DNA of 64,000 bases from assembly GCF_014901205.1 (NCBI RefSeq), contig NZ_JACNMU010000006.1:62001-126000 (forward strand), written 5' to 3'. The DNA is from Meridianimarinicoccus sp. MJW13 (GTDB lineage: Bacteria > Pseudomonadota > Alphaproteobacteria > Rhodobacterales > Rhodobacteraceae). Positions 37,141 to 46,719 of this stretch are shown here, piece by piece; the stretch's first letter is position 1, and the number at the start of each line of letters is the position of its first letter. The notes beneath the pieces were generated by a model. That model was not told the DNA's origin. It was given only the letters and a program-made list of their open reading frames with translations, and did not search any database. Position numbers and translations under genes: made by a program.

Positions 37141-37395
37141 AACCCTCTGGCCCGATCCTTCGGCGTCTCTTCCACGATCCACAGCGGCGCCCCGCAAGGG
37201 CCTGCATCACCGGCAAAGCGTGGTGCCGCGATGCAGCATCCGACTCGGCGTGCGGACCCCCGAAATTTCGAACAATGCGCGCCAATAGTCGATCAAACCG
37301 AAGATTGCGAGCTTTCGAGAAATCCCACGACACAAGGAATGTAGGCGTCTGGAGGCGATAACTTCAAAGGATTTGCCAATAGGGAAAGATACCTT

Positions 37396-37479
37396 TGGTA
37401 CCCGAGGCCGGACTCGAACCGGCACGCCTTGCGGCGGGGGATTTTGAATCCCCTGCGTCTACCATTCCGCCACTCGGGC
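37396..37479 (-). tRNA. tRNA-Leu (anticodon CAA)
   Basis: 84 nt with encoded CCA. Acceptor arm GCCCGAG/CTCGGGT, anticodon stem-loop GGGGA-TTCAAAA-TCCCC giving anticodon CAA, a long variable arm as expected for leucine, and the T-loop GTTCGAGTC. Its 3' end faces the tricarboxylate block. Confidence 0.96.
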
Positions 37480-37563
37480 CCGGACCGCGTAAGGGGTGCG
37501 GTCTGTGCCTCCCCGGTCTGGCAGGTTCAAGCGCGATGCTCAACCGGCCAGGGCCGTGGAAAA

Positions 37564-37640
37564 TGGTCGGGACGGCAAGATTCGAACTTGCGACCTACGG
37601 TACCCAAAACCGTCGCGCTACCAGGCTGCGCTACGCCCCG
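37564..37640 (-). tRNA. tRNA-Pro (anticodon UGG)
   Basis: 77 nt with encoded CCA. Acceptor CGGGGCG/CGTCCCG, D-arm with AGCCTGGTAGC, anticodon stem ACGGT/ACCGT with loop TTTGGGT (anticodon UGG), T-loop GTTCGAATC. 84 nt separate it from tRNA-Leu on the same strand. Confidence 0.97.
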
Positions 37641-37686
37641 ACACCGGCAGTGCTTATCGCCGGTTGTCAGAAATGAAAAGACCAAA

Positions 37687-38166
37687 TCACGGGCAAGGCC
37701 AGGCCGCCGTGGCAGGATCGAAGGCGGGATGGCGCATCTCGGTTCCGGGGGCCAGCCCAAGGACGCCGCTCAGACCGCCGTTGATTTCAAGCACGGCAAA
37801 AATGTCGTCGCCGCCGGGAATACCGGTTTCATCCAGCGGGATGGCGTTTTGGTGGATGCGGCGTACCCGGCCATCGTCCCCCACAAAGATCATGTCCAGA
37901 GGGATCAGGGTGTTGCGCATCCAGAAAGACACTCGCTGGGGGTGTTCATAGACAAACAGCATCCCGGCCGACCGCGGCAGGGATTCGCGATGCATCAGCC
38001 CTGTTGCGCGTTCCTGACGGTCGTCGGCAACCTCGACGGAAAAGCTGGCTTGCCCCCAAGGTCCGCGCAGGTCGACCCGGTCCGGCGCGCAGCCCGGATC
38101 GGCCAGAGCCGGGGCCGCAGCAACACTGGCCAGAAGCAGGCCAAGCAGCAGGCGCATCGGCTTCAT
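37687..38166 (-). CDS. DUF192 family secreted protein
   Basis: 159 aa with a signal peptide ([19 protein letters not shown]) and a DUF192 domain: [53 protein letters not shown]. The domain is widespread and of unknown role. The ATG at 38166 overlaps the upstream cold-shock gene stop (ATGA); Met4 (38157) is better spaced from a GAGGA box and is an alternative start. Co-transcribed with the cold-shock gene. Confidence 0.88.
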   Translation of the reverse strand: MKPMRLLLGLLLASVAAAPALADPGCAPDRVDLRGPWGQASFSVEVADDRQERATGLMHRESLPRSAGMLFVYEHPQRVSFWMRNTLIPLDMIFVGDDGRVRRIHQNAIPLDETGIPGGDDIFAVLEINGGLSGVLGLAPGTEMRHPAFDPATAAWPCP

Positions 38167-38711
38167 TCCTCGCCGGGTTGCAGGGCGAATTCCCACGAAG
38201 TGACCAGAACCGCCATCAGCCCCCGCCGGCCTTCGACCACGCGCACGCAAACCGCCTCGCCCGGTTGCAGATCGGCCAGACCGGATCGGCGCAGAACCTC
38301 GATATGAATGAAAATGTCGCCGGCCTTGCCGAAGGCATTGGCAAAGCCGAATCCCTTGGACTTGTCGAACCATTTCACGCGCGCCGGTTCCAGTGGTCCG
38401 GCCTCGGCATCGTCGAATTCCTCGGCATGGAAAGTGCCATGCGCCTCGATCTCGGTGGTCAGCGGCGGATCGATCCGCAGAACCTCCACCGCCTGCCGCC
38501 CGCGCGGCGTTTCATGCACGGCGATTTCGACCACGGCCCCGTCGGCAACAGAGCTTTGCCCGAAGTTCCGCAGCACATTTGCATGCAACAGGATGTCGGC
38601 CCCACCCGCATCCGCGACGACAAAACCAAACCCCTTGGCCGGGTCAAACCACTTGACCTGGCCAATCAGGATTTCGGTTTCGTCTTCGGAACTCATATCA
38701 CTAAATGGCAT
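38163..38711 (-). CDS. Double cold-shock-domain protein
   Basis: 182 aa with two cold-shock domains, about residues 14-80 and 110-178. Each has a recognisable RNP1 core ([14 protein letters not shown] and [14 protein letters not shown]) and an RNP2-like segment ([18 protein letters not shown]). Single-stranded nucleic acid binding is expected. The linker is acidic. The tandem form is typical of alphaproteobacterial cold-shock proteins. An AT-rich leader lies between this gene and pdxH. Confidence 0.93.
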   Translation of the reverse strand: MPFSDMSSEDETEILIGQVKWFDPAKGFGFVVADAGGADILLHANVLRNFGQSSVADGAVVEIAVHETPRGRQAVEVLRIDPPLTTEIEAHGTFHAEEFDDAEAGPLEPARVKWFDKSKGFGFANAFGKAGDIFIHIEVLRRSGLADLQPGEAVCVRVVEGRRGLMAVLVTSWEFALQPGEE

Positions 38712-38810
38712 ACTGTTCTTTTTCTATCAGATTGGGCCAGGCTATTGTTTTTGGTCTATAAAGCTGCGTCGTCCAATAACCTATCCCGGTACGTGTTCAA
38801 GGTGAACAGT

Positions 38811-39416
38811 CTAGGGGCTTAACCGATTGACCGTCCAACTGCTTCCCTCCTTCTCGCGCCGCCATTGAAAGCGGTTGTGCAATCTGAACTCTCCATCGGC
38901 CCAGAACTCGATCTCGACAGGGGTGATCCTGTAGCCGCCCCAATGGGGCGGACGTTCGGGATGTGGGCCAAGCTTTAACCCCAGACGCGCCACGTCGGCC
39001 ATCAGGCTGGCCCGACTTTTCAGCGGCTGCGACTGTTGCGACGCCCAGGCGCCGATCCGGCTTTGCAGCGCGCGCGAGGCGAAATAGGCATCCGACTGTT
39101 CCGGCGACACCTGTTCCACCGGTCCCCGAACGCGGATCTGCCGCTTCAGCGTCTTCCAGTGAATGACAAAGGCCGCCTTGCCCGTCGCCGCAATCTCCTG
39201 GCCCTTGGCGCTGTGATAATTGGTGTAGAAGACAAAGCCGTTGTCTTCGATCCCGCGCATCAGCACCACCCGGACGTTGGGCAGGCCCCCGGCATCGACC
39301 GTCGCCAAGGCCGCGGCATCGGGATCGGCGACCTCGTGCTTGCGGGCCTCATCCAGCCACTGACGCGAAATCGCGAACGGATCCTCACCGGAAAAAATGC
39401 CGGACCTTTCACTCAT
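38811..39416 (-). CDS. pdxH: Pyridoxamine 5'-phosphate oxidase
   Basis: 201 aa. FMN- and PLP-binding blocks: [60 protein letters not shown]-like substrate segment and C-terminal [33 protein letters not shown] with catalytic Arg/His. Oxidises PNP/PMP to PLP. ATG 39416 is chosen for family length; an upstream in-frame start would add nine residues. Divergent from fabI. Confidence 0.95.
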   Translation of the reverse strand: MSERSGIFSGEDPFAISRQWLDEARKHEVADPDAAALATVDAGGLPNVRVVLMRGIEDNGFVFYTNYHSAKGQEIAATGKAAFVIHWKTLKRQIRVRGPVEQVSPEQSDAYFASRALQSRIGAWASQQSQPLKSRASLMADVARLGLKLGPHPERPPHWGGYRITPVEIEFWADGEFRLHNRFQWRREKEGSSWTVNRLSP

Positions 39417-39480
39417 CGGCTGCCCCCCCCACGGAACATACACGAAACCTTTCGCCGAAACTTCGACGATACTAGCACAC

Positions 39481-39492
39481 TTGCCTAGGCAA
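39481..39492. promoter_or_regulatory. 12-bp perfect palindrome between pdxH and fabI
   Basis: TTGCCTAGGCAA, 65 nt before the pdxH start and 82 nt before fabI. Perfect two-fold symmetry in a divergent promoter region; possible operator, factor unknown. A weak promoter-like pair TTGATC (39527-39532), 17 nt, CTCTAT (39550-39555) lies downstream toward fabI. Confidence 0.4.
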
Positions 39493-39574
39493 TACCTTGC
39501 CGCTTCACAGCCTTGAAGCCCCGCCTTTGATCGCCTAAACGACCTTAACCTCTATCGTGCGCGGAGAATAAAGA

Positions 39575-40381
39575 ATGTCAACTAAACTCATGCAAGGAAA
39601 GCGTGGCCTGATCATGGGTCTGGCCAATGACAAATCGATTGCATGGGGTATCGCCAAGACCTGTGCCGAGCACGGGGCGGAGCTGGCGTTCTCCTATCAG
39701 GGCGGTCCGCTGAAGAAACGGGTCGAGCCGCTGGCGGCTGAGCTTGGCTCGGATCTGGTGCTGGAATGCGACGTGGCCGACCCGGCCTCGCTGGATGCGC
39801 TGTTCGCGACGCTGGAAGAGAAATGGGGCAAGCTGGACTTCGTGGTCCACGCCATCGGCTTTTCGGACAAGAGCGAGCTTCGGGGCCGCTATGTCGACAC
39901 CAGCCCGCAGAACTTCCAGACCACGATGGATATCTCGGTCTACTCCTTCACCGCCGTGTGCCAGCGGGCTGAAAAGCTGATGACCGACGGCGGATCCTGC
40001 CTGACCATGACCTATTACGGCGCCGAAAAGGTCATGCCGCATTACAACGTCATGGGCGTGGCCAAGGCGGCGCTTGAAGCCTCGGTGCGCTACCTGGCCG
40101 AGGATCTGGGCAAGGACGGCATTCGCGTCAACGCGATCTCGGCCGGCACCATCAAGACCCTTGCTGCCAGCGGGATCGGCGATTTCCGCTACATCATGAA
40201 GTGGAACGAATACAACGCGCCGCTGCGCCGGACCGTGACCCAGGAGGAGGTCGGGAAATCGGCGCTGTACCTGCTGTCCGACCTGGGCTCGGCCACCACT
40301 GGCGAGGTGCTTCATGTAGACGCGGGCTATCACGTGGTCGGCATGAAGGCCGTTGACGCGCCGGATATCACCAAGGGATGA
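39575..40381 (+). CDS. fabI: Enoyl-[acyl-carrier-protein] reductase (NADH) FabI
   Basis: 268-aa short-chain dehydrogenase-like enzyme. N-terminal GLIMGLANDKSIAWGIAKTCAEHGAELAFSYQ is the FabI nucleotide site; catalytic Tyr157 and Lys164 in YNVMGVAKAALEASVRYLAEDLG; Tyr147-148 in MTYYGAEKVMPHY; cofactor loop ISAGTIKTLAASGI. Performs the last reduction in each round of fatty acid elongation. Its stop overlaps the next start (ATGA). Confidence 0.96.
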   Translation: MSTKLMQGKRGLIMGLANDKSIAWGIAKTCAEHGAELAFSYQGGPLKKRVEPLAAELGSDLVLECDVADPASLDALFATLEEKWGKLDFVVHAIGFSDKSELRGRYVDTSPQNFQTTMDISVYSFTAVCQRAEKLMTDGGSCLTMTYYGAEKVMPHYNVMGVAKAALEASVRYLAEDLGKDGIRVNAISAGTIKTLAASGIGDFRYIMKWNEYNAPLRRTVTQEEVGKSALYLLSDLGSATTGEVLHVDAGYHVVGMKAVDAPDITKG

Positions 40382-40992
40382 CGCTGGTCGCCTTCCTGAC
40401 CGTTGCCACGCTGCATTTGCTGGCGGCCATCAGTCCGGGGCCGGCCTTCGTGATGTGCCTGCGGGTCTCGGTCGCCGAAGGGTTCCGCCCGGCGGTGGCC
40501 CTGTCGCTGGGCATGGGTCTGGGCGCGACCCTCTGGGCCTTCGCGGCACTGGCCGGACTGGCGGTGCTGTTCGAGGTACTGCCCATGGCCCTGACCGTCC
40601 TGCGCTTTGCCGGGGCGGCCTTCCTGATCTGGCTGGCGGTGATGATGTGGACCCACGCCCGCACGCCCCTGCCGCAGGCCACGCGCGACGTTCCGGTGCG
40701 CGGAAGTGCCTCGGCCTTCCGGCTGGGGATCATGACGCAACTGGCCAATCCCAAGCCCGCCGTCTTCTTCGGCGCGGTTTTTGTCGGGCTGGTGCCGGGG
40801 GATACCGCGCTGAGGGTCAAGGCCCTGCTGTTGGCGGTGGTCTTCCTGAACGAGGCGCTGTGGTACATCGCGGTGTCACGCCTGATGTCTGGGCGCCCGG
40901 CCCAGACGATTTATCGCAAGGCCAAGGCCCATCTGGACCGCCTGTTCGGCGGGCTGATGGCGGCGCTGGCCGTGAAACTCGCAGCCGGGTAG
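40378..40992 (+). CDS. LysE/RhtB-family amino acid exporter
   Basis: 204 aa, six helices. Family blocks [38 protein letters not shown] and [22 protein letters not shown] (the NPK motif). Exports amino acids or related metabolites; substrate unknown. Translationally coupled to fabI, which seems a chance operon rather than a shared pathway. Confidence 0.9.
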   Translation: MTLVAFLTVATLHLLAAISPGPAFVMCLRVSVAEGFRPAVALSLGMGLGATLWAFAALAGLAVLFEVLPMALTVLRFAGAAFLIWLAVMMWTHARTPLPQATRDVPVRGSASAFRLGIMTQLANPKPAVFFGAVFVGLVPGDTALRVKALLLAVVFLNEALWYIAVSRLMSGRPAQTIYRKAKAHLDRLFGGLMAALAVKLAAG

Positions 40993-41017
40993 GAACCCCG
41001 GACAAGGGAGGTCGAAG

Positions 41018-41521
41018 ATGACGGATCGTCTGCCACATGAGAAAGGGTTCCACATCAGCTGGGACCAGATCCACCGCGACAGCCGGGCTTTGGCCTGGCG
41101 GCTGGACAAGCGCGGCCCGGGCCCGGACGGCGGCTGGAAGGCCATCGTGGCGATCACCCGCGGCGGCATGGCCCCGGCGATGATCATCGCGCGGGAACTG
41201 GATATCCGCACCGTGGATACGATTTCGATCAAGAGCTACGACAACCAGACCCAAAGCGACACGCAGGTGCTGAACACCCCCGATGCCGATCTGATGGGCG
41301 ACGGCACCGGTATTCTGGTCATCGATGACCTGGTGGACAGCGGCAAGACGCTGGAGGTCGTGCGCGCCATGTACCCCAATGCGCATTTCGCTACCGTCTA
41401 TGCCAAACCCAAGGGCGAGCCGATGGTGGACACCTTCATCACCGGGGTCAGCCAGGACACCTGGATCTTCTTTCCGTGGGACATGGCCCTGCAATATGTC
41501 GAGCCGTATCGCGGCACCTGA
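41018..41521 (+). CDS. gpt: Xanthine (xanthine-guanine) phosphoribosyltransferase
   Basis: 167 aa. PRPP-binding loop [41 protein letters not shown] near the N-terminus, and C-terminal WIFFPWDM purine-binding segment are those of Gpt. Salvages guanine and xanthine to GMP and XMP. GGGAGG upstream of the ATG. Lies 25 nt after the exporter gene. Confidence 0.94.
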   Translation: MTDRLPHEKGFHISWDQIHRDSRALAWRLDKRGPGPDGGWKAIVAITRGGMAPAMIIARELDIRTVDTISIKSYDNQTQSDTQVLNTPDADLMGDGTGILVIDDLVDSGKTLEVVRAMYPNAHFATVYAKPKGEPMVDTFITGVSQDTWIFFPWDMALQYVEPYRGT

Positions 41522-41623
41522 CGCCGCCCCCACCCGCGCGGGATTGCACGGCGCCGCGACTTGGTTGCTGGTCCCCCAGAAAGGGCCTACACCCGGCTGA
41601 ACACTAGAGACAGGGCAGATCTC

Positions 41624-43468
41624 ATGGCTAAAAAAGGCAAGGCCTCGCAACTCGTGGTCTGGGTGCTGATGGCGATGCTAATCGTCGGGCTTGCAGGCTT
41701 CGGCGTGGGCAATTTCGGCGGCACCATCACCAATGTGGCGACGGTTGGCGAAACCGAGGTGGACATCGATACCTACGGCCGTGCATTGCAGCGCGACATG
41801 CAGGCGTTGGAGGCCGCCACGGGACAGACCGCCTCGATGGCCGACCTTCAGGCACAGGGCCGCGACGTGGCTGTGCTGCAAGGGCTTCTTGGCACCGCCG
41901 CGCTGGATGAGGCCACCCGGTTGGCCGGCCTGTCCGTGGGTGACGCGCGCGTCGGCGCCCAGATCCAGGACATCGCGGCGTTTCAGGGTCTCGACGGCAA
42001 GTTTGACCGCGAAGCCTATGAATTTGCTCTGGATCGCAACCAGATGTCGGTGGAGCAGTTCGAGGATTCGGTGCGCCAGGACCTGTCCCGCAACTTGTTT
42101 CAGGCGGCACTGGTCTCGGGTCTTGCGCCGCAGCCTGCCTATGCCGACGCGATCTATCGCTTTATTGCCGAACGCCGGACACTCAGCCTGATCCGCCTGA
42201 CAGAGGACGATCTGGACGCCCCGGTGCCTGCCCCCGATGCAGCCGCGATCCAGGCGCATTACGAGGCCAACATCGACGCCTACACCCTGCCCGAGCGCAA
42301 GGCGATCACCTATGCTTGGCTGACCCCCGAGATGCTGGCCGAAACCATCGAGATCGACGAGGCCGAGCTGCGGGCCGCCTATGACGCCCGCGCCGAGGAG
42401 TTCAACATCCCCGAGCGTCGTCTGGTGGAACGTCTGGCCTTCTCCGACGACGCCGCCGCACAGAAAGCCATGGCCGCGATCGATGCCGGCACCGCCGATT
42501 TCGACAGTTTTCTGGCCGAGCGCGATCTGACCGTGGATGACGTGGATCTGGGCGCCGTCTCCCGTGACGATCTGGGTGCGGCTGCCGAAGGGGTGTTCGC
42601 CCTCTCGGAAGCCGGTGTCGTCGGCCCCCTGCCCACCAACCTTGGTCCGGCGCTGTTCCGCGTCTCGGCCATCCTGTCGCCGCAGAACACGACCTTCGAC
42701 GAAGCCCGCGACATGCTTGCAACCGAATTGCAGGTCGAAGCCGCGCTCAGCCAGTTGGACAACGAACTGGAGCCGCTGGAAGATCTGCTGGCGGGTGGTG
42801 CCACGCTGGAAGAACTGGCGTCGGAAACCGCGATGGACCTGGGCACAGTGGAATGGTTCGGACCCGCATCGGAGGGGATCGCCGCCTATGCGACCTTCAA
42901 CGAGTTGGCCGCGCAGGCGACCCCCGACGACTTCCCCGAAGTGCGGCAGTTGGACGACGGCGCGCTGTTCGCGATCCGCGTCGACGAGATCATACCGCCG
43001 ACGGTACAGCCACTGGACGAGGTGATCGACGCGGCCACATTGGCGGCCCGCGATGCCGCCGTGCGCGATGCCCTGCGCGCCCGTGAAACCGAGTTGGAAG
43101 AGGCCTTGGCCTCGGGCCTGTCTGCCACCGATCTGGGGCTGGAGCCGGTGGTGGTGGACAACATCACCCGCACCTCGGTCCCCGAAGGGGTTCCGCTGGA
43201 AGCCTCAGAACGCATCTTCACGCTGGAAGAAGGCGAGATCGAGGTGATCGAGGATGGTGCCGCACTGGTCCTGATCCGCATCGACGAGATCCTGCCGCCC
43301 TCGGCGGATGATCCCAATGCCGCCATGCTGCGCCAGGCCCTGGGCCAGCAAGCCAGCGAACAGATGGCACAGGACGTTCTGAACGAGATCGCGCGGGCCA
43401 TGGAAACCCGTGTCGGGATCACCATCAACCAGGCCGCCCTGAACGCGGTGCATGCGCAACTGCCATGA
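41624..43468 (+). CDS. ppiD: PpiD/SurA-type periplasmic folding chaperone (peptidyl-prolyl isomerase family)
   Basis: 614 aa. One N-terminal membrane anchor (residues about 10-30, VVWVLMAMLIVGLAGFG), a SurA_N-like domain (FDREAYEFALDRNQMSVEQFEDSVRQDLSRNLF), then a parvulin-like PPIase_2 region (RLVERLAFSDDAAAQKAMAAIDAGTADFDSFLAERDL...DLGAVSRDDL) and a long acidic C-terminal part. Assists folding of exported proteins at the inner membrane. Stop overlaps trpE start (ATGA). Confidence 0.9.
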   Translation: MAKKGKASQLVVWVLMAMLIVGLAGFGVGNFGGTITNVATVGETEVDIDTYGRALQRDMQALEAATGQTASMADLQAQGRDVAVLQGLLGTAALDEATRLAGLSVGDARVGAQIQDIAAFQGLDGKFDREAYEFALDRNQMSVEQFEDSVRQDLSRNLFQAALVSGLAPQPAYADAIYRFIAERRTLSLIRLTEDDLDAPVPAPDAAAIQAHYEANIDAYTLPERKAITYAWLTPEMLAETIEIDEAELRAAYDARAEEFNIPERRLVERLAFSDDAAAQKAMAAIDAGTADFDSFLAERDLTVDDVDLGAVSRDDLGAAAEGVFALSEAGVVGPLPTNLGPALFRVSAILSPQNTTFDEARDMLATELQVEAALSQLDNELEPLEDLLAGGATLEELASETAMDLGTVEWFGPASEGIAAYATFNELAAQATPDDFPEVRQLDDGALFAIRVDEIIPPTVQPLDEVIDAATLAARDAAVRDALRARETELEEALASGLSATDLGLEPVVVDNITRTSVPEGVPLEASERIFTLEEGEIEVIEDGAALVLIRIDEILPPSADDPNAAMLRQALGQQASEQMAQDVLNEIARAMETRVGITINQAALNAVHAQLP

Positions 43469-44973
43469 GCCTGACCCCGTCTTTCGAGGCTTTCGCCGAA
43501 GGCCATGCTGCCGGGCACAACCAGCTGGTCTATACCCGGCTGGCCGCCGATCTGGATACGCCGGTGTCGCTGATGCTGAAGCTGGGCGACGCGGGCACAG
43601 ACACCTTCATGCTGGAATCCGTCACCGGCGGCGAGGTTCGGGGACGCTATTCGATCATCGGTCTGAAGCCCGACCTGATCTGGGAATGCCGCGGCACCCA
43701 AGCCCGGCTGAACCGCGCCGCCCGCTATGACCGCGACGGCTTCGTGCCCGAGACGGCCGCGCCGCTTGAGTCCCTGCGCGCGCTGATTGCCGAAAGCCGG
43801 ATCGAGATGCCCGACGATCTTCCGGCCTCGGCCGCCGGGCTGTTCGGCTATCTGGGCTATGACATGATCCGGCTGGTAGAACACCTGCCGGGCGTCAATC
43901 CCGACCCTTTGGGCTTGCCCGACGCGATGCTGATGCGGCCCTCGGTCGTTGTGGTGCTGGATGGCGTGAAGGGCGAGGTCACGGTGGTCTCGCCGGTCTG
44001 GACCCGTGACGGGCTGTCGGCCCGCGCCGCCTATGCCCAGGCCGCCGAACGCGTCATGGACGCGGTGCGCGACCTGTCCCGCCCGGTCGCTGGCGAAAGC
44101 CGCAACCTGGGGGCATCCGTCCCCAGCGCCGAGCCGGTGTCGAATTTCACCAAGGACGGCTATCTGGCCGCGGTCGAGAAGGCCAAGGATTACATCCGCG
44201 CGGGCGATATCTTCCAGGTGGTCCCGGCTCAGCGCTGGACCCAGAAATTCGACCTGCCGCCCTTCGCGCTGTATCGGTCCTTGCGGCGCACCAACCCGTC
44301 GCCGTTCATGTTCTTCTTCAACTTCGGCGGCTTCCAGGTGATCGGCGCCAGCCCCGAGATCCTGGTGCGGGTCTTCGGGCGCGAGGTCACCATCCGCCCC
44401 ATCGCCGGCACCCGCCCGCGCGGCGCCACGCCCGCCGAGGACAAGGCACTGGAGCGCGATCTTCTGTCGGATCCCAAGGAGTTGGCCGAGCACCTGATGC
44501 TGCTGGACCTGGGCCGCAACGACACCGGACGGGTCTCGAAGATCGGCACCGTGCGGCCGACCGAGGAATTCATCATCGAACGCTACAGCCACGTCATGCA
44601 CATCGTGTCGAACGTGGTTGGAGAGTTGAGCGAAGATCATGACGCCCTGTCGGCGCTGCTGGCCGGGCTGCCGGCGGGCACCGTGTCGGGCGCGCCCAAG
44701 GTCCGCGCGATGGAGATCATCGACGAGCTGGAACCGGAAAAGCGCGGCATCTATGGCGGCGGCGTCGGTTACTTCGCGGCCAATGGCGATATGGACATGT
44801 GCATCGCCCTGCGCACCGCCGTTCTGAAGGATCAGAACCTGTACATCCAGGCCGGTGGCGGCGTGGTCTACGACAGCGATCCCGAGGCCGAATGGCAGGA
44901 AACCGTCAACAAGTCCAAGGCCATCCGCATGGCGGCCGAGGATGCCGCGCGGTTCGACGGCTCCAACAGCTAG
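43465..44973 (+). CDS. trpE: Anthranilate synthase component I
   Basis: 502 aa. Trp feedback site region (LESVTGGEVRGRYSIIGLKPDLIWE), chorismate-binding domain with GDIFQVVPAQRW, IAGTRPRGATPAEDKALERDLLSDPKELAEHLMLLDLGRNDTGRV, PAGTVSGAPKVRAMEIIDELEPEKRGIYGG and IQAGGGVVYDSDPEAEWQET. Makes anthranilate with TrpG. Separated from trpGDC by a 1.1-kb gene on the opposite strand. Confidence 0.97.
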   Translation: MSLTPSFEAFAEGHAAGHNQLVYTRLAADLDTPVSLMLKLGDAGTDTFMLESVTGGEVRGRYSIIGLKPDLIWECRGTQARLNRAARYDRDGFVPETAAPLESLRALIAESRIEMPDDLPASAAGLFGYLGYDMIRLVEHLPGVNPDPLGLPDAMLMRPSVVVVLDGVKGEVTVVSPVWTRDGLSARAAYAQAAERVMDAVRDLSRPVAGESRNLGASVPSAEPVSNFTKDGYLAAVEKAKDYIRAGDIFQVVPAQRWTQKFDLPPFALYRSLRRTNPSPFMFFFNFGGFQVIGASPEILVRVFGREVTIRPIAGTRPRGATPAEDKALERDLLSDPKELAEHLMLLDLGRNDTGRVSKIGTVRPTEEFIIERYSHVMHIVSNVVGELSEDHDALSALLAGLPAGTVSGAPKVRAMEIIDELEPEKRGIYGGGVGYFAANGDMDMCIALRTAVLKDQNLYIQAGGGVVYDSDPEAEWQETVNKSKAIRMAAEDAARFDGSNS

Positions 44974-44974
44974 A

Positions 44975-46090
44975 CTAACGCGTCAGCCAGGACAGGGGCA
45001 CCGGGGTCATCCCGGCGCCCTCTTCCGCCAGCCAGTCGCCAACGGCTTGCAAGACGGCGGGATCCTCGCCCAGCAGCACCGCCACCCGGCCATCACGTTG
45101 GGCGCGCAGGCGCAGGGCTTGCAGGGTCTCGGGCGTCACCGCGTCTGCGTCGGTGAACCGGCGATAAAGCGGCACCAGCGTGGACGGATAATTCGGAACC
45201 GAGGCTTGCGTGGTGCCATCAAGGCGGACCTGTTCCAGCCCCGCGGGGGGTCCGATTGCATCGCTTTGCGCGACGCTCATCACCCAGTCCGGCAAATCCG
45301 ACGCGGTACCTTGCACAATGAACGCCACCAGCGGACCATCGGGCCGCCGCCAGATCGGGGCCGGCGCAGGAAGGTCCACAATCGGTGGGGTTGCCAGGGA
45401 CACACGGCGCATTTGCGACAGGCCCGATGTGGGAACCTCCGCGACCGAAGAGGCGACCATCACCGCCCTGACAGGGTCCGGTGCCTGCGCGATCACCGCA
45501 AGCTGAGACAGCCCGCGCGCAGGCAGCCCCTTTTGGGGTGTGACGACGTCAAGTGATGGGGATGCATGGGGCCTGGGTTCCAGAACCGGGCCGGCGGGCT
45601 GTATCAGGTCGGGCCGGGACGGTTCGGCAACATCCAGGGTGACCGGTGCCGGGTCCGCAGGGGGAAATGCGGCGGGCAGCGCCTCGGTAATGGCCCCGAC
45701 GCCATCTTCCAAGACGCGCGGGTCTTGGGGGCGTTCCGGCACCTGATCAGAAAGTGTCACGGCCTGGACGACCGATCCGACAGGCACCGCAACCTCGGCC
45801 AGCGGCCCCCGTTCCACGGCGATCGCAGGCGTGCCAGTCACAGCCACAGACAGCACATCCAGCGGAGGCTCAAGTTCCCCGAAGGCCACGGCAACGGGAT
45901 CGGACGGTTCAAAGGCCGCGACAGGATCATCGCCGCGCTGCGATTCCAGCACCAGGGCGGCCGTGAACAGGATGATCCCGCCCACGATGACGCCCCAGAA
46001 AGCTCCTGTCAGAAATCCGCGTCCCACGCCTGCCCGTGCTCCGATCCTGCTTTGTCCCCACTGGTAGCGCCTTGTTCCCCCCTTGACCAC
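44975..46090 (-). CDS. Membrane-anchored Ala/Pro-rich protein lying antisense between trpE and trpG
   Basis: 371 aa, not firmly recognised. Basic N-terminus, one membrane helix at about residues 27-48 (FLTGAFWGVIVGGIILFTAALV), a ~170-residue Pro/Ala/Val-rich periplasmic linker, then a C-terminal ~110-residue domain (PLVAFIVQGTASDLPDW ... RDGRVAVLLGEDPAVLQAVGDWLAEEG). The end faintly resembles the tail of divergent polysaccharide deacetylases of alphaproteobacteria, but the catalytic core is not visible. Stop is 1 nt from the trpE stop; its start is 47 nt from trpG. Confidence 0.7.
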   Translation of the reverse strand: MVKGGTRRYQWGQSRIGARAGVGRGFLTGAFWGVIVGGIILFTAALVLESQRGDDPVAAFEPSDPVAVAFGELEPPLDVLSVAVTGTPAIAVERGPLAEVAVPVGSVVQAVTLSDQVPERPQDPRVLEDGVGAITEALPAAFPPADPAPVTLDVAEPSRPDLIQPAGPVLEPRPHASPSLDVVTPQKGLPARGLSQLAVIAQAPDPVRAVMVASSVAEVPTSGLSQMRRVSLATPPIVDLPAPAPIWRRPDGPLVAFIVQGTASDLPDWVMSVAQSDAIGPPAGLEQVRLDGTTQASVPNYPSTLVPLYRRFTDADAVTPETLQALRLRAQRDGRVAVLLGEDPAVLQAVGDWLAEEGAGMTPVPLSWLTR

Positions 46091-46137
46091 CCGCGCCTTA
46101 ACTGGGCAGATGTGCCAACCTTTGAAGGACCGGGGAC

Positions 46138-46719
46138 ATGCTGCTTCTCATGGATAACTACGACAGTTTCACCTATAACCTCGTTCATTATCTGGGCGAA
46201 CTGGGTGCCGATGTGACAGTGCATCGCAACGACAAGATCACGGTCGAGGATGCCCTGGCCCTGAACCCGTCGTCCATCGTGCTGTCGCCCGGCCCCTGCG
46301 ACCCGGCGCAGGCAGGCATCTGTCTGGATCTGACCCGTGCCGCCGCCAAGGCCGGGGTGCCTTTGTTGGGGGTCTGCCTTGGTCATCAGACCATTGGCGA
46401 GGCGTTCGGCGGCAAGGTCGTGCGCTGCCACGAGATCGTGCACGGCAAGGCCGGCACCATCCTGCACGCGGGCAAGGGCGTGTTCGCCGGCCTGCCCTCG
46501 CCGCTGTCCGGCACCCGCTATCATTCGCTGATCGTCGACCGCGACAGCCTGCCCGAGTGTCTGGAAGTCACCGCATGGCTTGAGGATGGCACCATCATGG
46601 GGGTGCGCCACCGCGATCTGCCGGTCGAAGGCGTGCAGTTCCATCCCGAGAGCATCCGCTCCGAGCATGGGCACGCCATGCTGAAAACCTTTCTCGACAG
46701 TGCCAAGGTACCCGTATGA
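46138..46719 (+). CDS. trpG: Anthranilate synthase component II (glutamine amidotransferase)
   Basis: 193 aa class I glutamine amidotransferase: [33 protein letters not shown], nucleophile Cys in [17 protein letters not shown], and the His/Glu pair in [16 protein letters not shown]. Supplies ammonia to TrpE. First gene of trpG-trpD-trpC-moaC, each coupled to the next by a 4-nt overlap. Confidence 0.96.
   Translation: MLLLMDNYDSFTYNLVHYLGELGADVTVHRNDKITVEDALALNPSSIVLSPGPCDPAQAGICLDLTRAAAKAGVPLLGVCLGHQTIGEAFGGKVVRCHEIVHGKAGTILHAGKGVFAGLPSPLSGTRYHSLIVDRDSLPECLEVTAWLEDGTIMGVRHRDLPVEGVQFHPESIRSEHGHAMLKTFLDSAKVPV

Noticed and set aside
37118-37333. 71-codon minus-strand frame near the tRNA genes that might be a transposase remnant
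   Set aside because: No insertion-sequence ends, repeats or transposase motifs could be seen; similarity could not be supported.
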